From contig URMC01000041.1 in assembly GCA_900548735.1 (NCBI GenBank), positions 1 through 14,640 on the forward strand: 14,640 bases of DNA, written 5' to 3'. A model generated the notes under the pieces. The model ran no database searches, was not told the origin of the DNA, and saw only the letters and a list, made by a program, of their open reading frames with translations. Position numbers and translations under genes: made by a program. Shown here in pieces: positions 1 to 5,078 of this stretch (its first letter is position 1; each line of letters opens with the position of its first letter). The DNA comes from an uncultured Eubacteriales bacterium. Its GTDB lineage: Bacteria; Bacillota; Clostridia; Oscillospirales; CAG-272.

Positions 1-3
1 CTA

Positions 4-55
4 CGGAACAGAGCGAACATATCGTAGGGGCGACCATTGGTCGCCCGCCGTTCCG
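4..55. repeat. Palindromic intergenic repeat (REP/MITE-like)
   Basis: An 8-bp perfect inverted repeat GGGCGACC/GGTCGCCC (28-35 and 39-46, loop ATT) is nested in an outer 6-bp inverted repeat CGGAAC/GTTCCG (4-9 and 50-55). From memory the core resembles a dispersed intergenic repeat common in Oscillospiraceae genomes; copy number cannot be seen here. It lies beyond the terminator of the minus-strand gene that ends at 118. Confidence 0.55.
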
Positions 56-70
56 TCTACCCGCCACTGC

Positions 71-106
71 AACAAAAATCCCCGCCGCGGCATTGCCGCG
101 GCGGGG
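71..106 (-). terminator. Rho-independent terminator of the DUF6472-like gene
   Basis: A 12-bp GC-rich stem (80-91 with 95-106, loop ATT) is followed on the minus strand by ATTTTTGTT. It sits 12 bases past the stop of the small minus-strand gene, so it ends that transcript. Confidence 0.85.
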
Positions 107-117
107 AAAATCAGACC

Positions 118-321
118 TCAGATTTGTTTATGCACGCTCTTATACTCGTCATAATAGCGGTAATAGGGGCAGGAAAAGGTGTCACGGTGCAGGTACCGGA
201 TGCGGTCGTCCTCGTCCAGCCTCATGGTGCAGCAATACACGTCATCATACTCGTTGTAATCGTAAAACTCACAGGTTTCGCAATTGGCGCCGCCGGATTT
301 CTTCGGTATTCTTTCTTGCAT
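118..321 (-). CDS. Small Cys-rich DUF6472-like protein (67 aa)
   Basis: A 67-residue cytoplasmic protein rich in Asp, Tyr and Cys. Visible are CETCEFYDYNEYDD, then YCCTMRLDEDD and FSCPYYRYYDEY. The C-x2-C ... C-C ... C-P-Y layout matches what I know of the DUF6472 mini-proteins of Clostridia, whose function is unknown; the cysteines suggest metal binding (inference). Three ATG codons occur in a row (327-319 on the minus strand) directly after GGGGAGGA. I chose the third because it leaves about 7 bases to the ribosome site; the first two would sit almost on it. A longer reading frame continues upstream into the intergenic region but has no ribosome site. A terminator follows the stop. Confidence 0.8.
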   Translation of the reverse strand: MQERIPKKSGGANCETCEFYDYNEYDDVYCCTMRLDEDDRIRYLHRDTFSCPYYRYYDEYKSVHKQI

Positions 322-364
322 CATCATTCCTCCCCTCGTTTTTCCGGGGTCCCCCGGTACTGTT

Positions 365-393
365 ATTATAGCAGAAAACCGGGAGAAATGCAA
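365..393 (-). promoter_or_regulatory. Probable sigma-A promoter of the DUF6472-like gene
   Basis: On the minus strand TTGCAT (393-388), a 17-bp spacer and a perfect TATAAT (370-365) precede the small gene. A GC hairpin (CCGGGG/CCCCGG) lies in the leader between it and the ribosome site. The -35 is poor; the -10 and spacing are good. Confidence 0.55.
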
Positions 394-398
394 GCGTT

Positions 399-1025
399 TC
401 AGGAAAATCCGAAACAAAGCGGCAAAAAGCCGAACGCAAAGTGTGTGAGGGCGCACCCCCACACACACCGCACCCGGTGGAACATCCACCCGGTGATCAG
501 GCAAAGAAGCATGGCAAGCGCCATCATCCGGATGCCGTACACCACATGGAACGCCCCAAACGTGAGCGCGGACATCAGATTTGCCAGATGCGGGTGTTTG
601 CCGCCGAAAACCGACTCAAAACTGTATAGCATCACGCTTTTGGCAAGCACCTCCTGCATCGGCGCCACCAAAAAATAGGTGCTTCTGGCATTATCCCCCT
701 GTACGTGCAGAGAAAACGCCACTTTTCCGTGCAAAAAGAATGACCCGCCGACAAGCAGCGCTACCAGCCCCAGCGCCACCCCGCCGCCCAGCGAAAGGGA
801 ACGGAACAACACCCGTTTGGGCACTAAAATGCCCATCTCGTCAAAATTCATCGGGGTAAAGAGAAAAAGCGCCGCAAACAGCCCGATACCGAGCAATTCA
901 ATCAACCGTGCGTAATAATAAACCGGAAAATCAAAAAAACGGGAAAGCAACTGCCACAACAGCAAATAGACCGCCAGCGTCACCACCAAAAAAGAAAGCG
1001 TGCGCACCGCCCGTGTTTCTTCCAT
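399..1025 (-). CDS. CPBP-family intramembrane protease homologue, degenerate motif 1
   Basis: A 208-aa polytopic membrane protein with several hydrophobic segments (about 9-30, 40-57, 78-98, 148-180, 187-205). The pattern fits the CPBP (CAAX protease and bacteriocin-processing, Abi) family. Motif 2 is seen as FGAFH (156-160) and motif 3 as LTHFAFGF with His195. Motif 1, normally EExxxR, reads QEVLAK (124-129): the first Glu is Gln and the Arg is Lys. The second Glu, the key catalytic residue, remains. It may be an active but divergent protease or a non-proteolytic relative. The ATG at 1025 is preceded by GAGAGGGG about 10 bases upstream; an in-frame TTG lies just before it. It is divergent from the phosphodiesterase gene. 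Confidence 0.7.
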   Translation of the reverse strand: MEETRAVRTLSFLVVTLAVYLLLWQLLSRFFDFPVYYYARLIELLGIGLFAALFLFTPMNFDEMGILVPKRVLFRSLSLGGGVALGLVALLVGGSFFLHGKVAFSLHVQGDNARSTYFLVAPMQEVLAKSVMLYSFESVFGGKHPHLANLMSALTFGAFHVVYGIRMMALAMLLCLITGWMFHRVRCVWGCALTHFAFGFLPLCFGFS

Positions 1026-1064
1026 CAAACCACCGCCCCTCTCCGCTTAATTTTGCCGAAAGGC

Positions 1065-1093
1065 TTGACAATTATGCCGCCTCTTGCTAAAAT
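1065..1093 (+). promoter_or_regulatory. Sigma-A promoter of the phosphodiesterase gene
   Basis: TTGACA (1065-1070), a 17-bp spacer and TAAAAT (1088-1093) lie 37 bases upstream of the ATG at 1131, with AAAGGAG in between. Confidence 0.85.
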
Positions 1094-1130
1094 GACATTG
1101 CAAAAAACCGGAAGCAAAGGAGAAAATCAT

Positions 1131-1892
1131 ATGAAAAATATTTTTGTGGAAGGGCACCGCGGCTATTGCGCGAAATACCCGGAAAATACGCTGATTTCCT
1201 ATGAGGCGGCAATCGACCTTGGCGTGGACGGCTTTGAGTTTGACATCTGGCTTTCCAAAGACAAGGTGCCGGTGCTGATGCATGACGGCAACTGCAAGCG
1301 CACCTGCGGGGTGGATAAGCACCTGCGGGATATGACTCTTGCCGAGATCAAGCAGCTGGACGCGGGCTTTGCCGCCAAATTCGGCACCAAATACATCGGC
1401 AAAGGTGTGCAGGTGCCTACCCTGGAGGAGCTCTGCCAGCTGGTTTCCTCCCGCCGCCCGGAGATGGCGCTTGGCGTGGAGATCAAGGAATACACCGAGG
1501 AAACGGTGGATATTTCGGTCGCCATGCTCAAAAAATACGGTCTCTTTGACCGCGCGTGCTTCTACGCCTTTGACGCACCGACCATAAAATGGCTGAAAAC
1601 CAAATACGATGCCCGCGTGATGGGATACCCCGATTTTCAGATGAAGCGCTGGAACGCGGAGGAGGGCTATCGCTATTATGACGAGATCGGGCTGTCGCTC
1701 TCGTTTGTCCGCTCCGAAATTTACAGCGTTTACGCCGAAAAGAAGATGCCGACCCATATGTACTGCGCCGACACCGCGGAGGATGTTGCAATGTGCCTGT
1801 CGAAGCCCGAGTGCACCCTGATTACCGCCAATGACCCGGTGCCGCTGATGCAGGCGCTGGGCAGAACGCCGGGCAAGACCCGCGAGATCTGA
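1131..1892 (+). CDS. Glycerophosphodiester phosphodiesterase family protein (253 aa)
   Basis: A soluble GDPD-family TIM-barrel enzyme, expected to hydrolyse glycerophosphodiesters to glycerol-3-phosphate plus an alcohol, in lipid turnover or phosphate and carbon salvage. Seen: EGHRGYCAKYPENT (His9, Arg10, Glu18), GVDGFEFDIWLSKD (Glu36, Asp38), MHDGN (His51), a VEIKE segment and a C-terminal ITANDP. His9 and His51 are the family's acid/base pair, and Glu36 and Asp38 its metal ligands. No signal peptide, so cytoplasmic. Length is normal for the UgpQ-like group. ATG 1131 is chosen because AAAGGAG ends 8 bases upstream; the frame is open further upstream, but that part contains the promoter. Single-gene transcript, followed by a strong GC hairpin. 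The exact substrate cannot be told from sequence. Confidence 0.92.
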   Translation: MKNIFVEGHRGYCAKYPENTLISYEAAIDLGVDGFEFDIWLSKDKVPVLMHDGNCKRTCGVDKHLRDMTLAEIKQLDAGFAAKFGTKYIGKGVQVPTLEELCQLVSSRRPEMALGVEIKEYTEETVDISVAMLKKYGLFDRACFYAFDAPTIKWLKTKYDARVMGYPDFQMKRWNAEEGYRYYDEIGLSLSFVRSEIYSVYAEKKMPTHMYCADTAEDVAMCLSKPECTLITANDPVPLMQALGRTPGKTREI

Positions 1893-1903
1893 CCCCTTTT
1901 TTT

Positions 1904-1927
1904 GCGCGGGCGGACACCCGCCCGCGC
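1904..1927. other. GC-rich hairpin between the GDPD gene and tRNA-Arg promoter
   Basis: A 10-bp stem GCGCGGGCGG/CCGCCCGCGC with loop ACAC, extended outward by a T-run pairing with an A-run. It follows the stop by 11 bases and probably ends or protects the mRNA. However, no U-tract follows it on either strand, so it is not a standard intrinsic terminator. Confidence 0.65.
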
Positions 1928-1957
1928 GAAAAACTTACAAAAATTTTGAAAATCCTC

Positions 1958-1986
1958 TTGACAAGCGGCGCTCGCTGTGGTATATT
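1958..1986 (+). promoter_or_regulatory. Promoter of tRNA-Arg
   Basis: TTGACA (1958-1963), a 17-bp spacer and TATATT (1981-1986), with TGTGG just before the -10 (extended -10 type) and an A/T-rich stretch upstream of the -35 that could act as an UP element. The first tRNA base is 26 bases after the -10. Confidence 0.85.
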
Positions 1987-2011
1987 GTACAGGTACTCCG
2001 AAAGGGTACAT

Positions 2012-2088
2012 GCGGCATTAGCTCAGCTGGATAGAGTGCCTGGCTACGAACCAGTAGGTCGAGGGTTCGAATCCCCCATGCCGCGCCA
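2012..2088 (+). tRNA. tRNA-Arg (anticodon ACG), CCA encoded
   Basis: The acceptor stem GCGGCAT/ATGCCGC (2012-2018, 2078-2084) is perfect, with discriminator G and encoded CCA (2086-2088). The anticodon loop CTACGAA carries ACG at 2046-2048, whose A34 would normally be converted to inosine to read CGN codons. D arm GCTC/GAGT and T loop TTCGAAT are standard. Two stem positions are not Watson-Crick: C2039 opposite T2055 (27-43) and A2062 opposite C2076 (50-64). A terminator begins immediately after CCA. Confidence 0.93.
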
Positions 2089-2125
2089 AAAATCGGCAAG
2101 CGTCGTCAGATGCTTGCCGATTTTT
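2088..2125 (+). terminator. Intrinsic terminator of tRNA-Arg
   Basis: A 14-bp stem (2088-2101 with 2112-2125: AAAAATCGGCAAGC/GCTTGCCGATTTTT) with a 10-base loop; the U-tract forms the outer part of the 3' arm. It starts at the last base of the tRNA CCA. Confidence 0.9.
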
Positions 2126-2130
2126 ACTTC

Positions 2131-2218
2131 TTCACTCTTCACTCTTCACTTTTCACTTTTCACGCTCCCCGCCTGCCGATTTTTGGCGAGGTAATAGGTA
2201 ATAGTGAATAGTGAAAAG
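2131..2218. repeat. Heptamer-repeat arms in inverted orientation
   Basis: The left arm has 4-5 tandem copies of TTCACTC/TTCACTT (2131-2163). The right arm has heptads GTAATAG, GTAATAG, TGAATAG, TGAAAAG (2191-2218). Bases 2149-2163 match the reverse complement of 2204-2218 at 14 of 15 positions. Between them, GCCTGCCGATTTTT (2171-2184) repeats the 3' arm of the tRNA-Arg terminator (2112-2125) at 13 of 14 positions. Similar heptad repeats are, from memory, often found next to four-helix-bundle protein genes. Confidence 0.7.
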
Positions 2219-2261
2219 GTATGTTGTTGAGCGTTGGTTTCCGGTGAGGGAATAGGTTTTT

Positions 2262-2290
2262 GCAAGGGTTTGCCTTGCTTTTTGTTTTTT
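2262..2290 (+). terminator. Terminator-like hairpin upstream of the four-helix-bundle gene
   Basis: GCAAGG/CCTTGC (2262-2267, 2273-2278; loop GTTTG) is followed by TTTTTGTTTTTT. It lies only 35 bases before the ATG at 2325. It either ends upstream readthrough or acts as an attenuator; no clear promoter is visible between it and the gene. Confidence 0.7.
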
Positions 2291-2324
2291 AGCAGGAATA
2301 CGAAACGGAAGAGAGGTGTTTTAT

Positions 2325-2669
2325 ATGGACGAAAGCCCGTTGATGATAAAATCCAAAGAATTTGCTTTGATGGTGATCCGGTCGTGCAAAGAATTGAAAA
2401 ATGCAAAGTGCGAAAGTGCTTTGATCAATCAGTTTTTGCGTTCGGGGACAAGCATAGGGGCAAATATTCGGGAGGCTTTTTATGCTCACGGCAAATCTGA
2501 TTTTATCGCAAAACTCCAAATCGCCCTGAAAGAGTGCTCTGAAACCGAATATTGGCTGGAACTGCTAACGGAAAGCGGATACTGCAATGATAAAGAGATA
2601 CTGCATAAATGTGTGGAAGTGAAAAAAATACTGATTTCCTCACTGAACACCGCAAAGAAAAATCCATAA
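2325..2669 (+). CDS. Four-helix-bundle protein (23S rRNA intervening-sequence / Avd-like family)
   Basis: A 114-aa, almost wholly helical protein of the family found in 23S rRNA intervening sequences and related to the Avd accessory proteins of diversity-generating retroelements. Characteristic segments are LINQFLRSGTSIGANIREA (near residues 36-54), HGKSDFIAKLQIALKECSETEYWLELL and the C-terminal CVEVKKILISSLNTAKK. The molecular function of stand-alone members is unclear; members form pentameric bundles and may bind nucleic acid. ATG 2325 follows AGAGAGG with 8 bases spacing; an in-frame GTG at 2316 overlaps that ribosome site. No rRNA, reverse transcriptase or template repeat is nearby, so this is a stand-alone member. 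Its last 30 bases overlap the convergent XRE-type gene. It lies in an AT-rich patch next to heptamer repeats, which suggests a small mobile cassette. Confidence 0.88.
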   Translation: MDESPLMIKSKEFALMVIRSCKELKNAKCESALINQFLRSGTSIGANIREAFYAHGKSDFIAKLQIALKECSETEYWLELLTESGYCNDKEILHKCVEVKKILISSLNTAKKNP

Positions 2670-2972
2670 CCCCCCCGGCCATTTGCTTGGTGAAAAGGGT
2701 TTTTTATTTAGCAATTTATGGTGTTTGTGCACCAAGCGGAAGATCGCGTACATAGGCACGCCGAGGATTATTGCAATCAGAAAAACCTCCCGGTCGGTGG
2801 CAACGCGCACCTGCCCCTCCAGCTTGGAATAGCTGGTGGGATTGATGTCACAGCCCTCTACCTGTAGTTTTGCCACAAAGTCCTTTTGTTTGATACCGCG
2901 CTTTTTCCGAAGAAATTCTATGTTTCTGCCGACCATGTTGGCGTTGCCGTATTCCTGTTTTCTTGTTTTCAT
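2640..2972 (-). CDS. XRE-type helix-turn-helix regulator (110 aa)
   Basis: A small DNA-binding protein. The HTH region is MVGRNIEFLRKKRGIKQKDF (13-32) followed by VAKLQVEGCDINPTSYSKLEGQ with the typical second and recognition helices, then REVFLIAIILGVPMYAIF. ATG 2972 is preceded by AGAGG with about 9 bases spacing. The last 25 or so residues (KPFSPSKWPGGLWIFLCGVQ) look unlike a helical repressor tail. They are encoded opposite the intergenic region and the end of the four-helix-bundle gene, so the natural C-terminus may have been replaced by readthrough into inserted DNA (inference). A divergent promoter with palindromes lies about 80 bases upstream and is a natural candidate target for this regulator. 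Confidence 0.82.
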   Translation of the reverse strand: MKTRKQEYGNANMVGRNIEFLRKKRGIKQKDFVAKLQVEGCDINPTSYSKLEGQVRVATDREVFLIAIILGVPMYAIFRLVHKHHKLLNKKPFSPSKWPGGLWIFLCGVQ

Positions 2973-3043
2973 AATTTCTTCCTCTTTATTTTAAAGCTCC
3001 CACCGGTTTATATTCTTTTTTAGAATTATATTCCCAAAAAGAC

Positions 3044-3072
3044 TTGACAAAATTCCGTTTTGGAATTATAAT
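3044..3072 (+). promoter_or_regulatory. Strong promoter divergent from the XRE gene
   Basis: TTGACA (3044-3049), a 17-bp spacer and TATAAT (3067-3072) are both perfect consensus. No gene starts within the next 300 bases in this direction; the transcript would run through an apparently non-coding stretch toward the fibre operon at 3480. Confidence 0.85.
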
Positions 3073-3093
3073 GTTCATAGTTCCGTTACGGAA
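3051..3093. promoter_or_regulatory. Candidate operator palindromes for the XRE regulator
   Basis: Two inverted repeats lie on the promoter: AATTCC-GTTTT-GGAATT (3051-3067), between -35 and -10, and TTCCGT-T-ACGGAA (3081-3093), at the expected start of transcription. Their centres are 28 bp apart. Both contain TTCC/GGAA half sites, and further TTCCG half sites follow at 3102 and 3154. Repression by the adjacent regulator is inferred. Confidence 0.6.
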
Positions 3094-3303
3094 TAATGAA
3101 TTTCCGATAAAATCCGACAGGATGTTTCCTGCGCGAATATAAATTTGTTACATTCCGTGGGCAAAAGCTACCTGCCCGAAAAGCAGGAACCCCGTGCAAA
3201 AGTTTCTATTGTGAAGAAATAGACAAAGCGCTAAAAATCAATCGTTTATCTTTAGCAAAAAATGGAACTTTTCTACAAAAATAGTTAAATTTTAAGAAAA
3301 TTC
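3094..3303. other. Non-coding stretch with small hairpins
   Basis: No credible coding frame is visible: the two ATGs near 3098 and 3122 reach stops within 4 and 6 codons. The segment is AT-rich and contains short hairpins CAGGA-TGTT-TCCTG (3118-3131), CCTGC-CCGAAAA-GCAGG (about 3170-3186) and TCTATT-GTGAAGA-AATAGA. Transcribed from 3079 it could be a small RNA or a long 5' leader. I compared it with c-di-GMP and other common riboswitches and could not match it. Confidence 0.4.
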
Positions 3304-3332
3304 TTGAAAAAGCAAACTATGTTCGCTATAAT
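3304..3332 (+). promoter_or_regulatory. Promoter of the fibre operon
   Basis: TTGAAA (3304-3309), a 17-bp spacer and a perfect TATAAT (3327-3332). Predicted start near 3339 gives a leader of about 140 nt before the ATG at 3480. Confidence 0.8.
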
Positions 3333-3356
3333 GTTAGAGAAATAAGTTTAAAACGC

Positions 3357-3458
3357 TTTTTTGCTCCGCAAAAAACGCGGCAACCATCCGGTTTCCGCGG
3401 CAGGTCATGCTACGCATGATTTCTCCTGTTTGCAATTTTGCGGGGCAAGGGCGCAAAA
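3357..3458 (+). ncRNA. Structured 5' leader of the fibre operon
   Basis: Four consecutive hairpins can be drawn: TTTTTTGC-TCC-GCAAAAAA (3357-3375); CGCGG-c-AACC-ATCC-GGTT-t-CCGCG (3376-3399); CAGG..TCATGC-TAC-GCATGA..CCTG (3401-3428); TTTTGC..GCAAAA (3436-3441, 3453-3458). The first can extend into the CGCGG of the second, so the two may compete. The ribosome site AAAGGAG (3464-3470) follows. It looks like a regulatory leader, but I recognise no known riboswitch class. Confidence 0.5.
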
Positions 3459-3479
3459 CCGGGAAAGGAGAGTGAGCGC

Positions 3480-4232
3480 ATGCTTCGGTCAGCCAGTGGA
3501 AAAGCCCTGAAAATCTGGATTGTTGTGCTGTCGGTACTGCTGGCGGGTTGCGCGGTGGCGCTGATCGTGACCGGCGTGAAAAACGGGTCGCGGCATGACT
3601 CCGGCACGGTTACCCTGCCGGAAAACCTGATCACCTCCGGCGGGTCCGGCTCCAGCACCGGGATGAATGCCCCGGGTGCCACGCTGATCAAGCCCGGTAC
3701 TAACGGGAAAGAAGTCAATACCCCGTTTTGCGCCGAAAATATGCTGCCGGGCGACAGCGAAACGCACTATTTCTGCGTGCGTATTTCGGGCAGGGAGCCG
3801 ATGGCACTGCACTTCCGTGCACAGATCCGCGAGGGCGGGGAAGTGCTGGCGGCGGTGCTGAACGTCAAGGTGACGTTGCTTGGCACCGAAACCGTGCTGT
3901 ACGAGGGGCTGATGCGGGATATGCCGGAGCTGACGGCAACCGTGACCCCGAAAGACGGCGGCTCCACCGATGTGTACTATGAGGTCACTGCAACGCTGAG
4001 TACCTCTGTCGGCAACGAGTTTCAGAATGCCGCGCTGACGGCGGATTTCCGCTGGTCCGCAGAGGGTACCGGGGGCGTAACCCCGGATCATAACGCGGAT
4101 GCGCCGGATACCGCGCCGGTTTCCGCCGGGGCTGTGGTCGGGATTGTGCTGGCATCGGTTGCGGTTGCCGGAGGAATTGCTTTCCTGATTGTGGTGTGGA
4201 TCCGTAAGCGGAAGAAGGGGGCAGGACAATGA
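3480..4232 (+). CDS. Exported protein with N- and C-terminal membrane segments, fibre operon gene 1
   Basis: A 250-aa protein. Residues 11-33 are a hydrophobic export/anchor helix, followed by a Gly/Ser/Thr-rich linker (38-75) and a beta-rich domain (about 83-196). Then come an Asp/Ala/Pro linker, a second membrane helix (216-240) and a basic tail RKRKK. The beta domain has ENMLPGDSETHYFCVRI, LYEGLMRDMPE and TSVGNEFQNAALTADFRW, a pattern like the TasA/camelysin-type proteins made alongside SipW in Clostridia. It probably serves as a membrane-anchored base or assembly partner for the secreted subunits, by analogy with TapA (inference). ATG 3480 follows AAAGGAG; a TTG at 3438 in the same frame lacks one. 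Its stop overlaps the next start (ATGA). Confidence 0.72.
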   Translation: MLRSASGKALKIWIVVLSVLLAGCAVALIVTGVKNGSRHDSGTVTLPENLITSGGSGSSTGMNAPGATLIKPGTNGKEVNTPFCAENMLPGDSETHYFCVRISGREPMALHFRAQIREGGEVLAAVLNVKVTLLGTETVLYEGLMRDMPELTATVTPKDGGSTDVYYEVTATLSTSVGNEFQNAALTADFRWSAEGTGGVTPDHNADAPDTAPVSAGAVVGIVLASVAVAGGIAFLIVVWIRKRKKGAGQ

Positions 4233-4768
4233 ACAAAACCGTAAAACATCTGACCGGCAGTATGATTGCCGTGGTGGTGCTGGCGCTGTGCCTGGCGGTG
4301 ACAACGTTTGCACTGGTATATGCCACCCTGTCGGCGGAAAATAATCTGTTTCATACCGGGGCCGTTCAGATCAGCCTGAACGGCGGTCAGCCGGTCATCC
4401 GGGAGGAGGAGTTTCTCTTTGAGCCGGGCGCCACGCTGACCAAGACCTTTGCGCTGACGAATGAGGGTACGGCGGATGTGTACTACAAGCTGTATTTTGA
4501 CCATGTGGACGGCGGGCTTGCCGGGGAGCTGACCGTGACCCTGATGATGGGCGATCAGATCCTGTACTGCGGCTCTGCCAAGGGGCTGACCCGCGAGGGC
4601 GTGAACGCCGCGCCGGATGTCCTGCGTGCACAGCAGACAAGAACGTTTACCATTTCCTTTACCTTGCCGGATTACGCCGGGAACGAGGCACAGGATCAGT
4701 CACTTTCCTTTGGGCTTTGTGCCGACGCGGTGCAGACGAAAAATAACCCGAATCGTATTTTTGACTGA
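4229..4768 (+). CDS. Small TasA/camelysin-like exported protein, fibre operon gene 2
   Basis: A 179-aa protein translationally coupled to gene 1 (ATGA overlap). Residues 11-31 form a signal helix ending TTFALVYATLSAENN, the shape of SipW-cognate signal peptides. The mature part has FLFEPGATLTKTFALTNEGTADVYYKLYF (about 62-90), the conserved start of the TasA/camelysin fold in which a W/F-x-PG turn precedes a beta strand and the NxGT segment. The C-terminus carries VQTKNNPNRIFD. It lacks the long C-terminal domain of the later subunits, so it could be a minor pilin-like or capping subunit (inference). No sortase motif and no second membrane helix are seen. Confidence 0.75.
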   Translation: MNKTVKHLTGSMIAVVVLALCLAVTTFALVYATLSAENNLFHTGAVQISLNGGQPVIREEEFLFEPGATLTKTFALTNEGTADVYYKLYFDHVDGGLAGELTVTLMMGDQILYCGSAKGLTREGVNAAPDVLRAQQTRTFTISFTLPDYAGNEAQDQSLSFGLCADAVQTKNNPNRIFD

Positions 4769-4778
4769 AGAGGTGCAT

Positions 4779-5078
4779 ATGGGCCTGTTTCGGAAAAAGA
4801 ATGCGAAGATATTGAAACCGCTCCCCATGCAAACCGAAAAGTGCGTGTGCTGTGGCAAGGATACCGGTATCTCTGCTGATTTTCCGATCGGGAAGCGGTT
4901 GCACTATATCCATGGGTGCGGTCAGCTGTGTGAGCAGTGTCATGACGCACTGCATTATTGGAGCGAATTTCATAACGACCGGAAGCTGACGGAGGAGCAA
5001 CTGCTGGAGCTTCTGGAGAAATGCCGCCAAAAACAAGTGAGGAGAACTGCGGATGAAAGCGCGAAATCTGATTCGTAA
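4779..5078 (+). CDS. Small Cys-rich zinc-ribbon-like protein in the fibre operon
   Basis: A 99-aa hydrophilic protein with no signal peptide. Basic N-terminus MGLFRKKNAK, then CVCCGKD (Cys22, 24, 25), then IHGCGQLCEQCHDALH (Cys47, 51, 54; His45, 55), then a charged helical tail (KLTEEQLLELLEKCRQK). The two Cys clusters suggest a zinc ribbon or knuckle; I do not recognise a named family. ATG 4779 follows GAAGAGG by 5 bases. It starts 10 bases after gene 2 and its last 26 bases overlap the signal peptidase gene in another frame, so it is coupled to it. It may act in the cytoplasm, in regulation or folding of the system (inference). Confidence 0.75.
   Translation: MGLFRKKNAKILKPLPMQTEKCVCCGKDTGISADFPIGKRLHYIHGCGQLCEQCHDALHYWSEFHNDRKLTEEQLLELLEKCRQKQVRRTADESAKSDS

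Noticed and set aside
2131..2163. CRISPR array
   Set aside because: The repeats are tandem heptamers without spacers.
2325..2669. Diversity-generating retroelement (Avd)
   Set aside because: The protein fold is related, but no reverse transcriptase, template repeat or variable repeat is present in the window.
3118..3240. c-di-GMP riboswitch upstream of the fibre operon
   Set aside because: GGGCAAAAG and GTGCAAAAG looked GEMM-like, but the required GGC/GCC helix, the second helix and the receptor sequence cannot be fitted.
3615..3629. Sortase signal LPENL in fibre gene 1
   Set aside because: It is near the N-terminus, lacks the T/S and G positions, and is not followed by a membrane helix and basic tail. 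No LPxTG-type signal and no sortase gene is seen in the window.
3489..4313. Open frame of 274 codons on the minus strand opposite fibre genes 1 and 2
   Set aside because: It is His/Arg/Gln-rich with no recognisable domain and overlaps two coupled plus-strand genes with strong ribosome sites.
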